Shown: positions 15,387 to 23,692 of the stretch, one piece after another
How the letters are laid out: every line of letters begins with the position of its first letter
Position numbering within the stretch: the stretch's first letter is position 1
Source of the DNA: an uncultured Muribaculaceae bacterium
Lineage (GTDB): Bacteria; Bacteroidota; Bacteroidia; Bacteroidales; Muribaculaceae
Assembly: GCA_910586595.1 (NCBI GenBank)
Contig: CAJUJB010000037.1
Location: 1 to 26,909, forward strand
Direction of reading: 5' to 3'
DNA length: 26,909 nucleotides
Translations under genes and position numbers: made by a program
Notes under the pieces: generated by a model
Database searches by the model: none
Told to the model about the DNA's origin: nothing
The model's input: the letters and a program-made list of their open reading frames with translations, nothing else

Positions 15387-17849
15387 TCAGCAGGGGTCGA
15401 CGTCGTAGTATACCGTTAGGCCTCGCATGAGGGGAGAGGAGGCCAGCTCGATATATTTCGCCCTGAGGATTTCCTTGACCTTCTTCATTGAAGCTTCACG
15501 CTCGACCTTGAGCATGATCTTGCGGATATACATTGACTGGACACGGGCTACGGCAGGCTCCTGAGGCGGTGATACCCGCTGGCCGAAGACTGTGCGCAAT
15601 GAAGCGGCATAGCGTGTGGCGCACTCGGCTACGGTGTTCATGTCGCGGTGCTTGAGGTAGATGTTGATTATGCGGGTGAATGGCGGGAAACCGAATCCCC
15701 GGCGTTCTTCCAGCTCATGCGCGAAGAAGCCTGCATAGTCGTGGTTACGGGCGAAGTCGAGTATGGGATGCGATGGGTTGTAGGTCTGTATGACCACCCG
15801 GCCAGATCCGTCACGCCGACCGGCACGGCCAGCCACCTGCTCAATCATATTGAATGCCCGTTCGGCAGCACGGAAGTCGGGAAAGTTGATGAGGCTGTCG
15901 GCATTGAGTACGCCCACCAGATCCACGTCGCCGAAGTCGAGGCCTTTGGTCACCATCTGTGTGCCGACGAGAATGTCGGCTTTGTGTGCCGAGAAGTCGT
16001 CGATTATCCGGCTGTAGCCTTCTTTGTTGCGTGTGGTGTCGAGATCCATGCGCAGCACACGCTTGTCGCGGAAGTTTGAGGCAATCTCGTCTTCGAGCCG
16101 CTCAGTGCCGTAGCCCATAATCTCGATTGCGGGTTCCTTGCACTCGGGGCAAACTACCGGCACGGCATATTCGGTGCCGCAGTAGTGGCATACGAGGCGG
16201 TTGCTGCGGCGGTGGTAGGTGAGCGATACATCGCAGAAGTCGCACTTTGGAGTAAAGGCACACATCTTGCATCGGGCCAGCGGTGCATATCCGCGTCGGT
16301 TGTGGAAGAGTATTGCCTGGCGTTTGCGGCCTACTGCATCGAGTGTGGCGTCGAGCAGGCGGTGTGAGAAGTAGCCAGACACGGCCTTGCGCCCCCGCTC
16401 GGCTTTCATGTCGACGATTTCGATAGCCGGGAGGGCTGCATCGCCATAGCGCTGGTTGAGGCTTACGAGGCCGAATTTGCCGGTCGATGCCTTGTGGTAG
16501 GTCTCCACTGTGGGTGTGGCGCTGCCGAGCAAGGTCTTGGCGCCGTGCATTGATGCGAGTACGGCTGCTGCATCGCGGCCGTTGTAGCGTGGAGCAGGGT
16601 CGTACTGCTTGTAGCTGGCCTCATGTTCTTCGTCGACAATGACGAGCCCCAGGCGCGAGAATGGCAGGAAGACGGCTGAGCGTGCCCCGATGACTACGCA
16701 GGGTTGGTCGTTGGCGAGCATTTTCTTCCAGAGGTCGACACGCTCGTTGTCGGAGAATTTGGAGTGGTAGATGAGTACTTTTGAGCCGAAGACCTTCTGC
16801 AGGCGTCGTGTGAGCTGGGTTGTGAGGGCTATTTCCGGTACCAGGAAGAGGGCCTGACGCCCTTTGGCGAGTACGTAGTCGATGAGATGGATATATACTT
16901 CGGTCTTGCCGGAACCAGTGACGCCGTGGAGGAGCACGATGTCTTTGTCGCGGAAAGAGAGGTGTATTTCGTTGAGGGCTGTTTCCTGAGGCTTGGAGAG
17001 GGTGGGCAATGGGCCACCGGGCTCACCGGTGTAGGAAAAACGGGAGATTTCTTTCTTATATATCTCGCACAGGCCTTTGTCGGCAAGAGCCTTTACGATG
17101 CCGCGTGTGACGGTGGCCCGGTCCATGAGGACGTCAAGCGGAACTTCGGCCAGCGGTTGGTCGGCCTTATGGAAGCCTGAGAGGGCTATGAGCGCCACCA
17201 GGGCCTCTTCCTGCTTGGGCGAGCGGCTGACGGCTGCAAATGCTGCTGTGGAGGCCATTTTGTCGCCTCTGGGAAATGTGGGGCGTACATACTCACGCTT
17301 GACTGACCGGTAACGCTCGACCAGCTTTTCTGAGACGCAAAGCAGCCCTTGGTCGACAAGGGCGGTTATGACACCGCTGCGGACTCCTGTCTTGGCCACT
17401 ATGATGTCGACGCTTGAGCTGCCTTCGCGCCGGAGGAAGTCGAGTACGGTCTGTTGGTCGGGGCCACATGCTGCGAATGCCTCAGGCTCGATGTCGGGGG
17501 CTATGTCGATGCGTGTCTCGCTCTCGATTTTGAGTCCTGACGGTATGGCTGCCTTGAACACTTCTCCGAGGCTGCAGAGGTAGTAGTCGGCCAGCCAGCG
17601 CCAGAATCGTATCTGACCCGGTAGGATTACCGGCTCGGTATCGAGTACGGTGAGTATTTCTTTGAGCTGGACACCCGAAGGAGGGGCAACCGAGCTTACG
17701 CTCTCTACCACGCCGGTGTAGAAATGTTTTTTGCCGAATGGAACGATGACTCTGAACCCGGGCCCCGGCTGAGTGGCCAGGCTATCGGGAACGATGTAGG
17801 TGAACGGCCCTTCAAGCGGGAGTGGCAGTATTACCTGGGCGTAACGCAT
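15387..17849 (-). CDS. priA: Primosomal protein N' (replication restart helicase PriA)
   Basis: PriA is a 3'-5' DNA helicase that recognises stalled forks and reloads the replisome. The 820-residue protein has the N-terminal 3'-DNA-binding domain (MRYAQVILPLPLEGPFTY). The helicase core has Walker A GVTGSGKT (309-316), Walker B DEEH (406-409) and GSATPTVET (442-450). The zinc-binding insertion has all eight cysteines: C527, C530, C536, C539, C554, C557, C567 and C570. The helicase C-terminal motif VAGRAGRRDGSGRV follows. Nothing is missing. The gene lies between tRNA-His and the sigma-factor cluster; its own terminator is not evident. Confidence 0.97.
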   Translation of the reverse strand: MRYAQVILPLPLEGPFTYIVPDSLATQPGPGFRVIVPFGKKHFYTGVVESVSSVAPPSGVQLKEILTVLDTEPVILPGQIRFWRWLADYYLCSLGEVFKAAIPSGLKIESETRIDIAPDIEPEAFAACGPDQQTVLDFLRREGSSSVDIIVAKTGVRSGVITALVDQGLLCVSEKLVERYRSVKREYVRPTFPRGDKMASTAAFAAVSRSPKQEEALVALIALSGFHKADQPLAEVPLDVLMDRATVTRGIVKALADKGLCEIYKKEISRFSYTGEPGGPLPTLSKPQETALNEIHLSFRDKDIVLLHGVTGSGKTEVYIHLIDYVLAKGRQALFLVPEIALTTQLTRRLQKVFGSKVLIYHSKFSDNERVDLWKKMLANDQPCVVIGARSAVFLPFSRLGLVIVDEEHEASYKQYDPAPRYNGRDAAAVLASMHGAKTLLGSATPTVETYHKASTGKFGLVSLNQRYGDAALPAIEIVDMKAERGRKAVSGYFSHRLLDATLDAVGRKRQAILFHNRRGYAPLARCKMCAFTPKCDFCDVSLTYHRRSNRLVCHYCGTEYAVPVVCPECKEPAIEIMGYGTERLEDEIASNFRDKRVLRMDLDTTRNKEGYSRIIDDFSAHKADILVGTQMVTKGLDFGDVDLVGVLNADSLINFPDFRAAERAFNMIEQVAGRAGRRDGSGRVVIQTYNPSHPILDFARNHDYAGFFAHELEERRGFGFPPFTRIINIYLKHRDMNTVAECATRYAASLRTVFGQRVSPPQEPAVARVQSMYIRKIMLKVEREASMKKVKEILRAKYIELASSPLMRGLTVYYDVDPC

Positions 17850-17887
17850 GCTGTATTAATGGGTTGTACTCGGTGAGGAGTGGGGAT

Positions 17888-17920
17888 AAAAAGAAACGGC
17901 AGCCTGAATGAGACTGCCGT
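17888..17920 (-). terminator. Terminator of tRNA-His
   Basis: Read on the minus strand, ACGGCAG (17920-17914) pairs with CTGCCGT (17902-17896) and is followed by TTCTTTTTA. It lies directly after the tRNA and 38 nt upstream of the priA start. Confidence 0.85.
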
Positions 17921-17922
17921 AG

Positions 17923-17996
<74 letters not shown>

Positions 17997-18013
17997 CATT
18001 TCTAAAGGCACTG

Positions 18014-18044
18014 CAAAGGTACGCACTTTTTTTGAACCTGCAAG
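18014..18044 (-). promoter_or_regulatory. Promoter of tRNA-His
   Basis: On the minus strand TACCTTTG (18021-18014) matches the -7 box, and CTTG (18044-18041) lies 19 nt upstream. Transcription would start a few bases before the tRNA. Confidence 0.65.
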
Positions 18045-18098
18045 CGTTTTGGCCATTTTTTTTACTTGCACAACGTATTTTTTATAAAAATCGGGGTT

Positions 18099-18116
18099 CA
18101 ACTAAAAAAATAGTTG
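18099..18116. promoter_or_regulatory. Operator-like dyad 1, upstream of the -33 element
   Basis: CAACTAAAAAAATAGTTG is a perfect 6-6-6 inverted repeat centred on an A tract. It lies 6 nt before the -33 box of the GLPGLI operon promoter. The form ACTA-N6-TAGT has the same half-site and spacing as the ACTA/TAGT outer part of the staphylococcal mec operator, as I recall it. A BlaI-family gene is in the operon. Confidence 0.55.
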
Positions 18117-18134
18117 CAAGTGCTTGCATAACTA
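18111..18134. repeat. 24-bp palindrome bridging the two operator dyads
   Basis: TAGTT-GCAAG (18111-18120) and CTTGC (18123-18127) with AACTA (18130-18134) form an inverted repeat with a 2-nt centre and a 2-nt bulge. It covers the -33 box. It shares its outer arms with the dyads on either side, so it may partly be their by-product. Confidence 0.5.
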
Positions 18135-18154
18135 AAAAATTAGGTATACATTTG
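18123..18154 (+). promoter_or_regulatory. Promoter of the GLPGLI-BlaI-M56 operon
   Basis: CTTG (18123-18126) lies 20 nt before TACATTTG (18147-18154), matching the Bacteroidetes promoter form. Transcription should start near 18161, about 58 nt before the first gene. The second operator dyad (18130-18145) fills the spacer, so a bound repressor would block the polymerase. Confidence 0.72.
18130..18145. promoter_or_regulatory. Operator-like dyad 2, inside the promoter spacer
   Basis: AACTAAAAAATTAGGT repeats dyad 1 with one mismatch in the right half-site. It starts exactly 30 bp after the AACTA of dyad 1, about three helical turns, so two repressor dimers could bind the same DNA face. Confidence 0.5.
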
Positions 18155-18218
18155 CGGCGTGAAGTTATTCCCTTCACATCCAACCGCTAATGATTACATT
18201 AAACTCAAAATATACTTT

Positions 18219-19106
18219 ATGACTATGAAAAATCTTCCTATAACGCTTTTTTTGGCCTTCGCAGCCTTCGGGTCGGCCTCAGCCCAGGATGTTCAGGTGG
18301 TGAGTGTGGCGTCGAAACCAAAGTCGGAGCTGAAGGTGGATGCAGCATATGACATGCTCGACAAAGCCGACTACGAGTGTATATATAAATATGTGATAAA
18401 CGGGCGTAACTCCAAGGGCGAGGCTTACGAGGATGAATGTGATGCGATGTTGCAGTTCTCGCCCCGCATGGCGAAGTTCACCGACTATACTGCGTTTGCG
18501 GTTGATTCGGCAGTGACAGCCGGAGCGGCAGAGGATCTGGACAGCCGGTTCAAGAGGGCCTCAGTGAGCTTTACGGGTGAGGTATACCAGAATTCTCCTG
18601 AAGGAAAGACAACCTATGTTGATGTAATCACGCCTTCGTATGTGGAGTATGCCGAAGACTTCGCGCCCTTCGCATGGGAGTTTGGTTCAGATACCTTGAC
18701 CGTGTGTGGCTACCCGTGTGTGAATGCCACCTGCAGCTATGGTGGCCGAGACTGGGAGGTATGGTATACCGAAGAGATTCCGGTGAGCTTCGGCCCATGG
18801 AAATTCGCTGGTCTGCCAGGCTTGATAATGAAGGCCTCCGACAGCGAGGGTGTGCATACTTTTACGGCCACATCGTTCCGCAGGGGCAATGAGGACGCGA
18901 TTGTAAGACGCCGGGAGGTACAGACCCAGACCACCAGCCGCGATAAATTCATCAAGCTTAAGAACGAGTTTGAGAAAGACCCTATGAACTCAATCGCCCC
19001 CGAAGGCATAACCGACATCACTGTGGGTAAAGAGGGGGCACTGATCATCAACGGTGTGGGTTTGCCTCGCCGTGCCAACGGATATACACCCATCGAACTC
19101 CAATAA
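18219..19106 (+). CDS. GLPGLI family exported protein
   Basis: The 295-residue product has a signal peptide (MTMKNLPITLFLAFAAFGSASAQ, cut after SAQ). Mature parts include YKYVINGRNSKGEAYEDECDAMLQFSP and a WEVWYTEEIPVSFGPWKFAGLPGLI stretch (named here for the family mark), with GLPGLI itself at 198-203. The C-terminus has PIELQ, like the NPIE ending of relatives. The family is restricted to Bacteroidetes; its function is unknown, but it sits in the envelope. I start at the ATG at 18219; an in-frame GTG at 18159 precedes the predicted transcription start and is unlikely, and the ATG at 18225 is also possible. It is the first gene of a four-gene operon with the outer-membrane barrel gene, blaI-like and M56 genes. 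Confidence 0.88.
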   Translation: MTMKNLPITLFLAFAAFGSASAQDVQVVSVASKPKSELKVDAAYDMLDKADYECIYKYVINGRNSKGEAYEDECDAMLQFSPRMAKFTDYTAFAVDSAVTAGAAEDLDSRFKRASVSFTGEVYQNSPEGKTTYVDVITPSYVEYAEDFAPFAWEFGSDTLTVCGYPCVNATCSYGGRDWEVWYTEEIPVSFGPWKFAGLPGLIMKASDSEGVHTFTATSFRRGNEDAIVRRREVQTQTTSRDKFIKLKNEFEKDPMNSIAPEGITDITVGKEGALIINGVGLPRRANGYTPIELQ

Positions 19107-19115
19107 CTACCGGCT

Positions 19116-21710
19116 ATGAATCTCCGCCTGCTCACCGCCTTTGTCGTCCTGGCCGCTTCTGTGGCAGCCAGCGCCCAGACCCGTGCCGTCTTCTCGGGTG
19201 TGGTGGGCGAGTGCGGTGGAGAGCCTCTGGCCGGAGCCATGGTGCGCATCGGTGCCGGGGGTAAGGTGAGGGGATTCGCCACGAGCCGTGAGGGAGGCCG
19301 CTATTCTGTGACGCTGACCTTGGCCGAGCCGCTTGACTCGGTAGATATGACGGTGCAATGTATGGGCTATGAAAAGGTGAGCGTGCGGCTGCCTTTCGGC
19401 GACTTGGTGCATGACGTGTGCATGCGGCCTACATCGGTAGGGCTGCGGGAGGTAACGGTGTCGGCTGCGAAGATAAATGTGCAGGGCGATACGCTGGCCT
19501 ATAATCTCGGGGCCTTCCTCGGTAAAGATGATATAACGCTTGAGGACGGCCTCAAGAAGCTTCCCGGTGTCGACGTCGAAGAGTCGGGCAAGATAAAATA
19601 CCAGGGTCGGCCAATCAGCAATTTCTACGTAGAGGGCATGGACCTGCTTGGAGGCAAGTACAACCAGGCCACCCGGAGCATGCCTGCCGACTATGTGAGC
19701 AAGATCGAGATTATCGACAACCATCAGGCGGCCAAAATCGACAAAGGACGGCAGAGCGACAATGTGGCCCTGAATGTCAAGCTCAAGAGCGATGTGAAAT
19801 TCAAGCCCATGGGCACGACAGAGGCCGCTGCGGGCTACTCCGACCGGGTTCTGTATTATCTTTCGGCCTCGGGAATGATGTTCACACCGTCGTTCCAGAC
19901 CATACTGAGCCTCAAGGGCGGTAATATGGCTGAGTTCTCGGCCGATGAGATGGCCGACCTCATAGTGCGTTACGGCAGGGCAGATGTAGGCGCTCCGGCG
20001 GCTGACTATCTCGGCAATCTGAGCTCGTCGACCCCTCCGCTGAAATCCTCGCGCTATGTCAGTCCGCTCGACGGGCTTGCCACGGTCAACGCCATGAAGA
20101 AACGCGGCGACGACATCACCATCAAGGCCAACGCAGGCTATAGCTACAGCCGGTCGGACTATGCCTACACGGAGTCTGCCTCTTACTTCGCGGGCGACGG
20201 CAACGTGACCATCTCGGAGGCCAACAGCCCGCACAGCGCCACCCACAAGCCCGAGATAGAGCTCTCTGTACGCCGCAACAGCGATGCCCTTTTCTGCGAG
20301 AATGTACTCAGGGCCAAGGCTGAGTTTCTGAGCCGCGACATGCCAGTGCTGAGCGACGGACGGGCCATATCGCAGTCGATGGAGAAAAAGAACTTCACCA
20401 TAGCAGATGATTTCGGCTGGCGTATACGCCGTGGGCAGCTCTACTGGAATTTTGGCGCCGGTATAGGCTATAACGATGCTCCGACGCTTACTCTGATGGT
20501 GCGTCAGGGCGAAGAGGCTGCCCGTGTGCAGGAGATGTGGGGCAATCAGCTCCGGGCCCGTGCATCGGCATCGACGTCGTACTCGTGGTCGAGGTCACGC
20601 TTCGACGTCGGCCTCAGCGGCACCTACCGTCGCGACGGTGTGCATAGCTCGCAGGAACTCCCCGGGGCCATCAATAATCTGCGCGGCAACTCAGGGGAGG
20701 TGGAGCTCACTCCCCGCTATGAATATACGTCGGCGGCCAAGCGCTTCGAGCTCGGAGTAGGACTGAATATCGCGCTGGTGCTCCTGCATGCCCGCAACAA
20801 GGCCACTCAGGCAGCCATAGACTTCGACCGGGTGTATTTCAACCCTAATCTACGGCTTAAGTATAACTTCAACGCCAGCATGAGCCTTGCCTGGCATGCC
20901 TCTCTGACGCACGACACCGGCGATGCCCTCGAGCTGATGACGGCTCCGGTGATGACCTCGTGGCTTACGAGCCGTGTGGCGTCGGGAGTGATGATGCGCA
21001 GCCGCAATTTCAGCACCAACCTGCGCTTCGACTTCCGCAAGCCGCTCGACTTCTGGTGGGTGAGTGCCACGGTGCGTTTTGCCGACCGGCTCAACAACCT
21101 GCTCACGTCGCAGGATGTAAGCGACGATGCCATTGCCGGAGGGTCTCTCGCGGGCGACAACAGCAGCCGCTCGGCCGGAGGAGGGCTGTCGGTCACGAAG
21201 CAGGTGCCTGCCGTGCGGGGCAAATTCTCGGTAAACGCCGACTATGGCTGGTCGAGCGGCGAGATGATGCAGCAGGGCAGAGTAGTGGGCTACTATGGCC
21301 AGATGGTGTCGGTCGGGCCTACTATATCGCTTAGCCCCTGGCAGTTTGTGGAAGTAAATTATAACGGAAGCTTCGCCAAGACCTACAACCGGTATCTCGG
21401 TGTGCGCGAGAGCTACGATATGTTGAGCAACCGGGCCCGGGTGTCGGTGTTCCCCTTCAGCGGTGCATCGGTATTCGGGGAGGTGGAAGTGATGCGGCGC
21501 CAGACCGACCCGACGCACCACTCGACCGTGTCGCTCTTCGACCTCGGCATGAGGTATAAGTACAAATCATGGCGCTTCACCTTCAAGGTCGACAATATAC
21601 TCGACATGCGCCGGTATGCCTACACGGTCTATTCCGGCCTTGACACGCACAGCTATTCTTACGATTTACGGCCCCGTACATTCTCCGTCTCGGTGGCCTT
21701 CACCCGATAA
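19116..21710 (+). CDS. Outer-membrane beta-barrel protein with carboxypeptidase-regulatory-like domain (TonB-dependent receptor-like)
   Basis: The 864-residue product has a signal peptide (MNLRLLTAFVVLAASVAASAQ). A carboxypeptidase-D regulatory-like domain follows at about 25-105 (FSGVVGECGGEPLAGAMVRI). A plug-like region is at about 110-200 (LKKLPGVDVEESGKIKYQGR, then FYVEGMDLLGGKYNQA). From there on, beta-barrel strands run to the end, closing with the aromatic/arginine terminus SVAFTR. This is the layout of the Bacteroidetes outer-membrane proteins that accompany GLPGLI genes; no SusD-like lipoprotein is near. The transported or bound substrate is unknown. It begins 9 nt after the GLPGLI gene. 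Gene sequence is GC-richer than the genes before 12714. Confidence 0.9.
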   Translation: MNLRLLTAFVVLAASVAASAQTRAVFSGVVGECGGEPLAGAMVRIGAGGKVRGFATSREGGRYSVTLTLAEPLDSVDMTVQCMGYEKVSVRLPFGDLVHDVCMRPTSVGLREVTVSAAKINVQGDTLAYNLGAFLGKDDITLEDGLKKLPGVDVEESGKIKYQGRPISNFYVEGMDLLGGKYNQATRSMPADYVSKIEIIDNHQAAKIDKGRQSDNVALNVKLKSDVKFKPMGTTEAAAGYSDRVLYYLSASGMMFTPSFQTILSLKGGNMAEFSADEMADLIVRYGRADVGAPAADYLGNLSSSTPPLKSSRYVSPLDGLATVNAMKKRGDDITIKANAGYSYSRSDYAYTESASYFAGDGNVTISEANSPHSATHKPEIELSVRRNSDALFCENVLRAKAEFLSRDMPVLSDGRAISQSMEKKNFTIADDFGWRIRRGQLYWNFGAGIGYNDAPTLTLMVRQGEEAARVQEMWGNQLRARASASTSYSWSRSRFDVGLSGTYRRDGVHSSQELPGAINNLRGNSGEVELTPRYEYTSAAKRFELGVGLNIALVLLHARNKATQAAIDFDRVYFNPNLRLKYNFNASMSLAWHASLTHDTGDALELMTAPVMTSWLTSRVASGVMMRSRNFSTNLRFDFRKPLDFWWVSATVRFADRLNNLLTSQDVSDDAIAGGSLAGDNSSRSAGGGLSVTKQVPAVRGKFSVNADYGWSSGEMMQQGRVVGYYGQMVSVGPTISLSPWQFVEVNYNGSFAKTYNRYLGVRESYDMLSNRARVSVFPFSGASVFGEVEVMRRQTDPTHHSTVSLFDLGMRYKYKSWRFTFKVDNILDMRRYAYTVYSGLDTHSYSYDLRPRTFSVSVAFTR

Positions 21711-21741
21711 TCAATAATTTCACTATTAAATATAAAGATAT

Positions 21742-22134
21742 ATGACACGTCCTAAATCAAAATATCCTCGTCTGACCGACCGTGAAGCTGAGATAATGTC
21801 GCTGCTGTGGGAGCGCGGGCCTCTCTTCGTGCGCGAGATGCTTGAATCGTTTCCGGAGCCTCGTCCACACTTCAACACCGTGTCGACCACGGTGCGCATA
21901 CTCGAAGATAAAGGCTATGTGGGCCATGAGGCCATAGGTGGGTCGCACCGTTACCACGCCATAGCCCAGGCCTCCGACTTCGGTGGCCGCTCGTTGGCGC
22001 AGGTGATAAAGAGCTTCTTCAACAACTCGGCCTCTGCCGCCGTTTCGGCCCTTGTAGAAGAAGAGAAAATATCGGTCGAGGAGCTGCGGCAGATCATCGA
22101 TATGGTTGAATCACGCAAGAAAGATAATCAGTAA
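21742..22134 (+). CDS. BlaI/MecI/CopY family transcriptional repressor
   Basis: The 130-residue protein has the winged-helix domain of BlaI at residues 8-75. Marks are LTDREAEIMSLLWERGPLFVREML and TVSTTVRILEDKGYVGHE, where the recognition helix lies in the second segment. The dimerisation tail is at 85-130 (AQVIKSFFNNSASAAVSALVEE). In the staphylococcal model, the partner BlaR1-type protease leads to cleavage in this tail. Its stop overlaps the M56 start by one base (TAATG). The operator-like dyads at 18099-18145 are its likely targets, which would make the operon self-repressing. Confidence 0.95.
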   Translation: MTRPKSKYPRLTDREAEIMSLLWERGPLFVREMLESFPEPRPHFNTVSTTVRILEDKGYVGHEAIGGSHRYHAIAQASDFGGRSLAQVIKSFFNNSASAAVSALVEEEKISVEELRQIIDMVESRKKDNQ

Positions 22135-23615
22135 TGGGAGCCTTCGTTGTATACTCCTTTGTGTCGGGGCTGGCTCTGCTTGGTGGCTACCTTATATATA
22201 AGTGGCTGCTGTCGACCGAGAATCAGCCACGCTTCAACCGCGCCATACTCCTTGGCATCTACGCCATGTCGCTCGTTGTATGGCCGCTGATGAAAGCCGG
22301 TGAGCCTCATGCTGCCCAGGGCTTGGTAGAGGCTCTGCCCGTGGCTATAGAGGGTGTGGTGCCTTCTGTGGAGGGCCCCTCGCGGCCTCTGTGGCCTGCG
22401 GTGGTGCTGGTGGTGTACTATATCGGATTGGCCGCAGTGCTGGTGTCGACCTTTGTCACGGCCTTCCGGCTTGTGCGCATCATAGCCTCGGGCAAGCGCA
22501 TCGATAAGGACGGCTATACGCTGGTGCTGCTCGAGCGCGATGGTGTGGCGCCGTTCAGCTGGGGCCGCTATATGGTGATGAGCCGAGCCGACTACAGCGA
22601 GGCTGCCGGCATGATAGAGTGCCATGAGAAGGCCCATATCCGCGCCGGTCATTTCGTCGACCTGCTGCTGGCGCAGGCTGTCTGCGCGGTGATGTGGTAC
22701 AATCCTGCGTCGTGGCTCATGCTTGCCGAGCTTAAGGCCGTGCACGAATACGAGGCCGACGAGCGTGTGCTTGCCTCTGGTGTGGATGCCCGTGAATACC
22801 AACTTTTGCTAATAAAAAAGGCTGTCGGCGTGAGATTCCCGTCGCTCGCCAACAGCCTGAACCATAGTAAACTTAAAAAACGTATCACTATGATGTACAA
22901 TCAAAAGTCATCGGCAGTGCGACGCATGCGCGCACTCGCCATTGTGCCTGCCGTAGCGGCGGCACTTGCCGTAGTCAACATTCCTGCAGTGGCAGGTGTG
23001 ATGGCAGAAACCTCAGCGGCCTCTCCGGCCGTGCTTGACCAACCGGCTGTCAAAGTTACGCAGAATCTGGCAGACATGCAAGTGTCGGGCGATGAACCGA
23101 CCGAACCGAAGAAGGTGACGGTTATCGATATCCCCGAAGTGCCTGCTGAGTTCCCCGGAGGCCAGTCGGCCATGTTCAAGTTCCTGATGGATAACATCAA
23201 GTACCCTGAGGAGGCCGTCAAGGCTGGCCACGAGGGCAAGGTGCTGGTGCGGTTCAGCATACTGGCCGACGGAACGATAGCCGATGTCGAGGTAGCCAAC
23301 AATGTGGCTCCCGAGCTCGACGCAGAGGCTGTGCGGGTGGTGGAATCCATGCCTAAGTGGGTGCCTGCAACGACTGATGGCAAGAATGTAGTCAGCCGCT
23401 TCGCCCTTCCGGTGTCGTTCAAGCTTCCTGGCGATGCCAAGACTCCGGCTGCATCCGACAAGAAGATTACCGTTGTCACTCCCGAAGGTTTCAATGGTCA
23501 GATCTACATCAACGGCGAGCTCTACGAGGGCAATATCAACAGCATCGATCCCTCGACGATCAAGTCGATTACCGTGCCTGCCGACAAGGATGCTATTTTC
23601 GTGATAACCAAGTAA
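22134..23615 (+). CDS. BlaR1-type M56 metalloprotease fused to TonB C-terminal domain
   Basis: The 493-residue membrane protein has hydrophobic segments at about 3-24, 36-53 and 88-112. A zinc protease domain carries HEKAH (164-168) and a downstream EYEAD (205-209) with the third ligand candidate. A fourth membrane segment lies at about 264-290. The periplasmic part has a TonB_C domain at about 340-435 (MFKFLMDNIKYPEEAV, RFALPVSFKL) and a 50-residue C-terminal tail. In the BlaR1 model the sensor part detects an outside signal and the protease inactivates the repressor. Here the sensor is a TonB-like domain instead of a penicillin-binding one, so beta-lactams are not the obvious signal. It is the last gene of the operon. 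Confidence 0.93.
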   Translation: MGAFVVYSFVSGLALLGGYLIYKWLLSTENQPRFNRAILLGIYAMSLVVWPLMKAGEPHAAQGLVEALPVAIEGVVPSVEGPSRPLWPAVVLVVYYIGLAAVLVSTFVTAFRLVRIIASGKRIDKDGYTLVLLERDGVAPFSWGRYMVMSRADYSEAAGMIECHEKAHIRAGHFVDLLLAQAVCAVMWYNPASWLMLAELKAVHEYEADERVLASGVDAREYQLLLIKKAVGVRFPSLANSLNHSKLKKRITMMYNQKSSAVRRMRALAIVPAVAAALAVVNIPAVAGVMAETSAASPAVLDQPAVKVTQNLADMQVSGDEPTEPKKVTVIDIPEVPAEFPGGQSAMFKFLMDNIKYPEEAVKAGHEGKVLVRFSILADGTIADVEVANNVAPELDAEAVRVVESMPKWVPATTDGKNVVSRFALPVSFKLPGDAKTPAASDKKITVVTPEGFNGQIYINGELYEGNINSIDPSTIKSITVPADKDAIFVITK

Positions 23616-23635
23616 GCACTGAGCTGTAAAAAGAA

Positions 23636-23672
23636 ATAAGACCATACGGGCGCTGGGCCGGTATGGTCTTAT
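23636..23672. terminator. Terminator between M56 gene and convergent TSCPD gene
   Basis: ATAAGACCATAC (23636-23647) pairs perfectly with GTATGGTCTTAT (23661-23672) around a 13-nt loop. On the minus strand it is followed by TTTCTTTTT, so it ends the minus-strand transcript. The plus-strand T tract is poor, so termination of the operon there is less sure. Confidence 0.8.
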
Positions 23673-23692
23673 CTGTGTAAGGGGGTATACGC

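Noticed and set aside
19107..20246. Long minus-strand open frame (379 codons) opposite the outer-membrane barrel gene
   Set aside because: It is a shadow of a GC-rich coding frame on the plus strand, which has clear signal peptide, regulatory and plug-like domains. The antisense product shows no recognisable domain.
22128..22802. Minus-strand open frame opposite the M56 gene
   Set aside because: The plus frame carries the HEKAH protease motif and overlaps the BlaI gene by one base as expected; the antisense product is His/Arg-rich without motifs.
22134..23615. Beta-lactam resistance sensor
   Set aside because: Although the protease is BlaR1-like and next to a BlaI-type gene, the periplasmic part is TonB_C-like with no penicillin-binding motifs, and no beta-lactamase gene is nearby.
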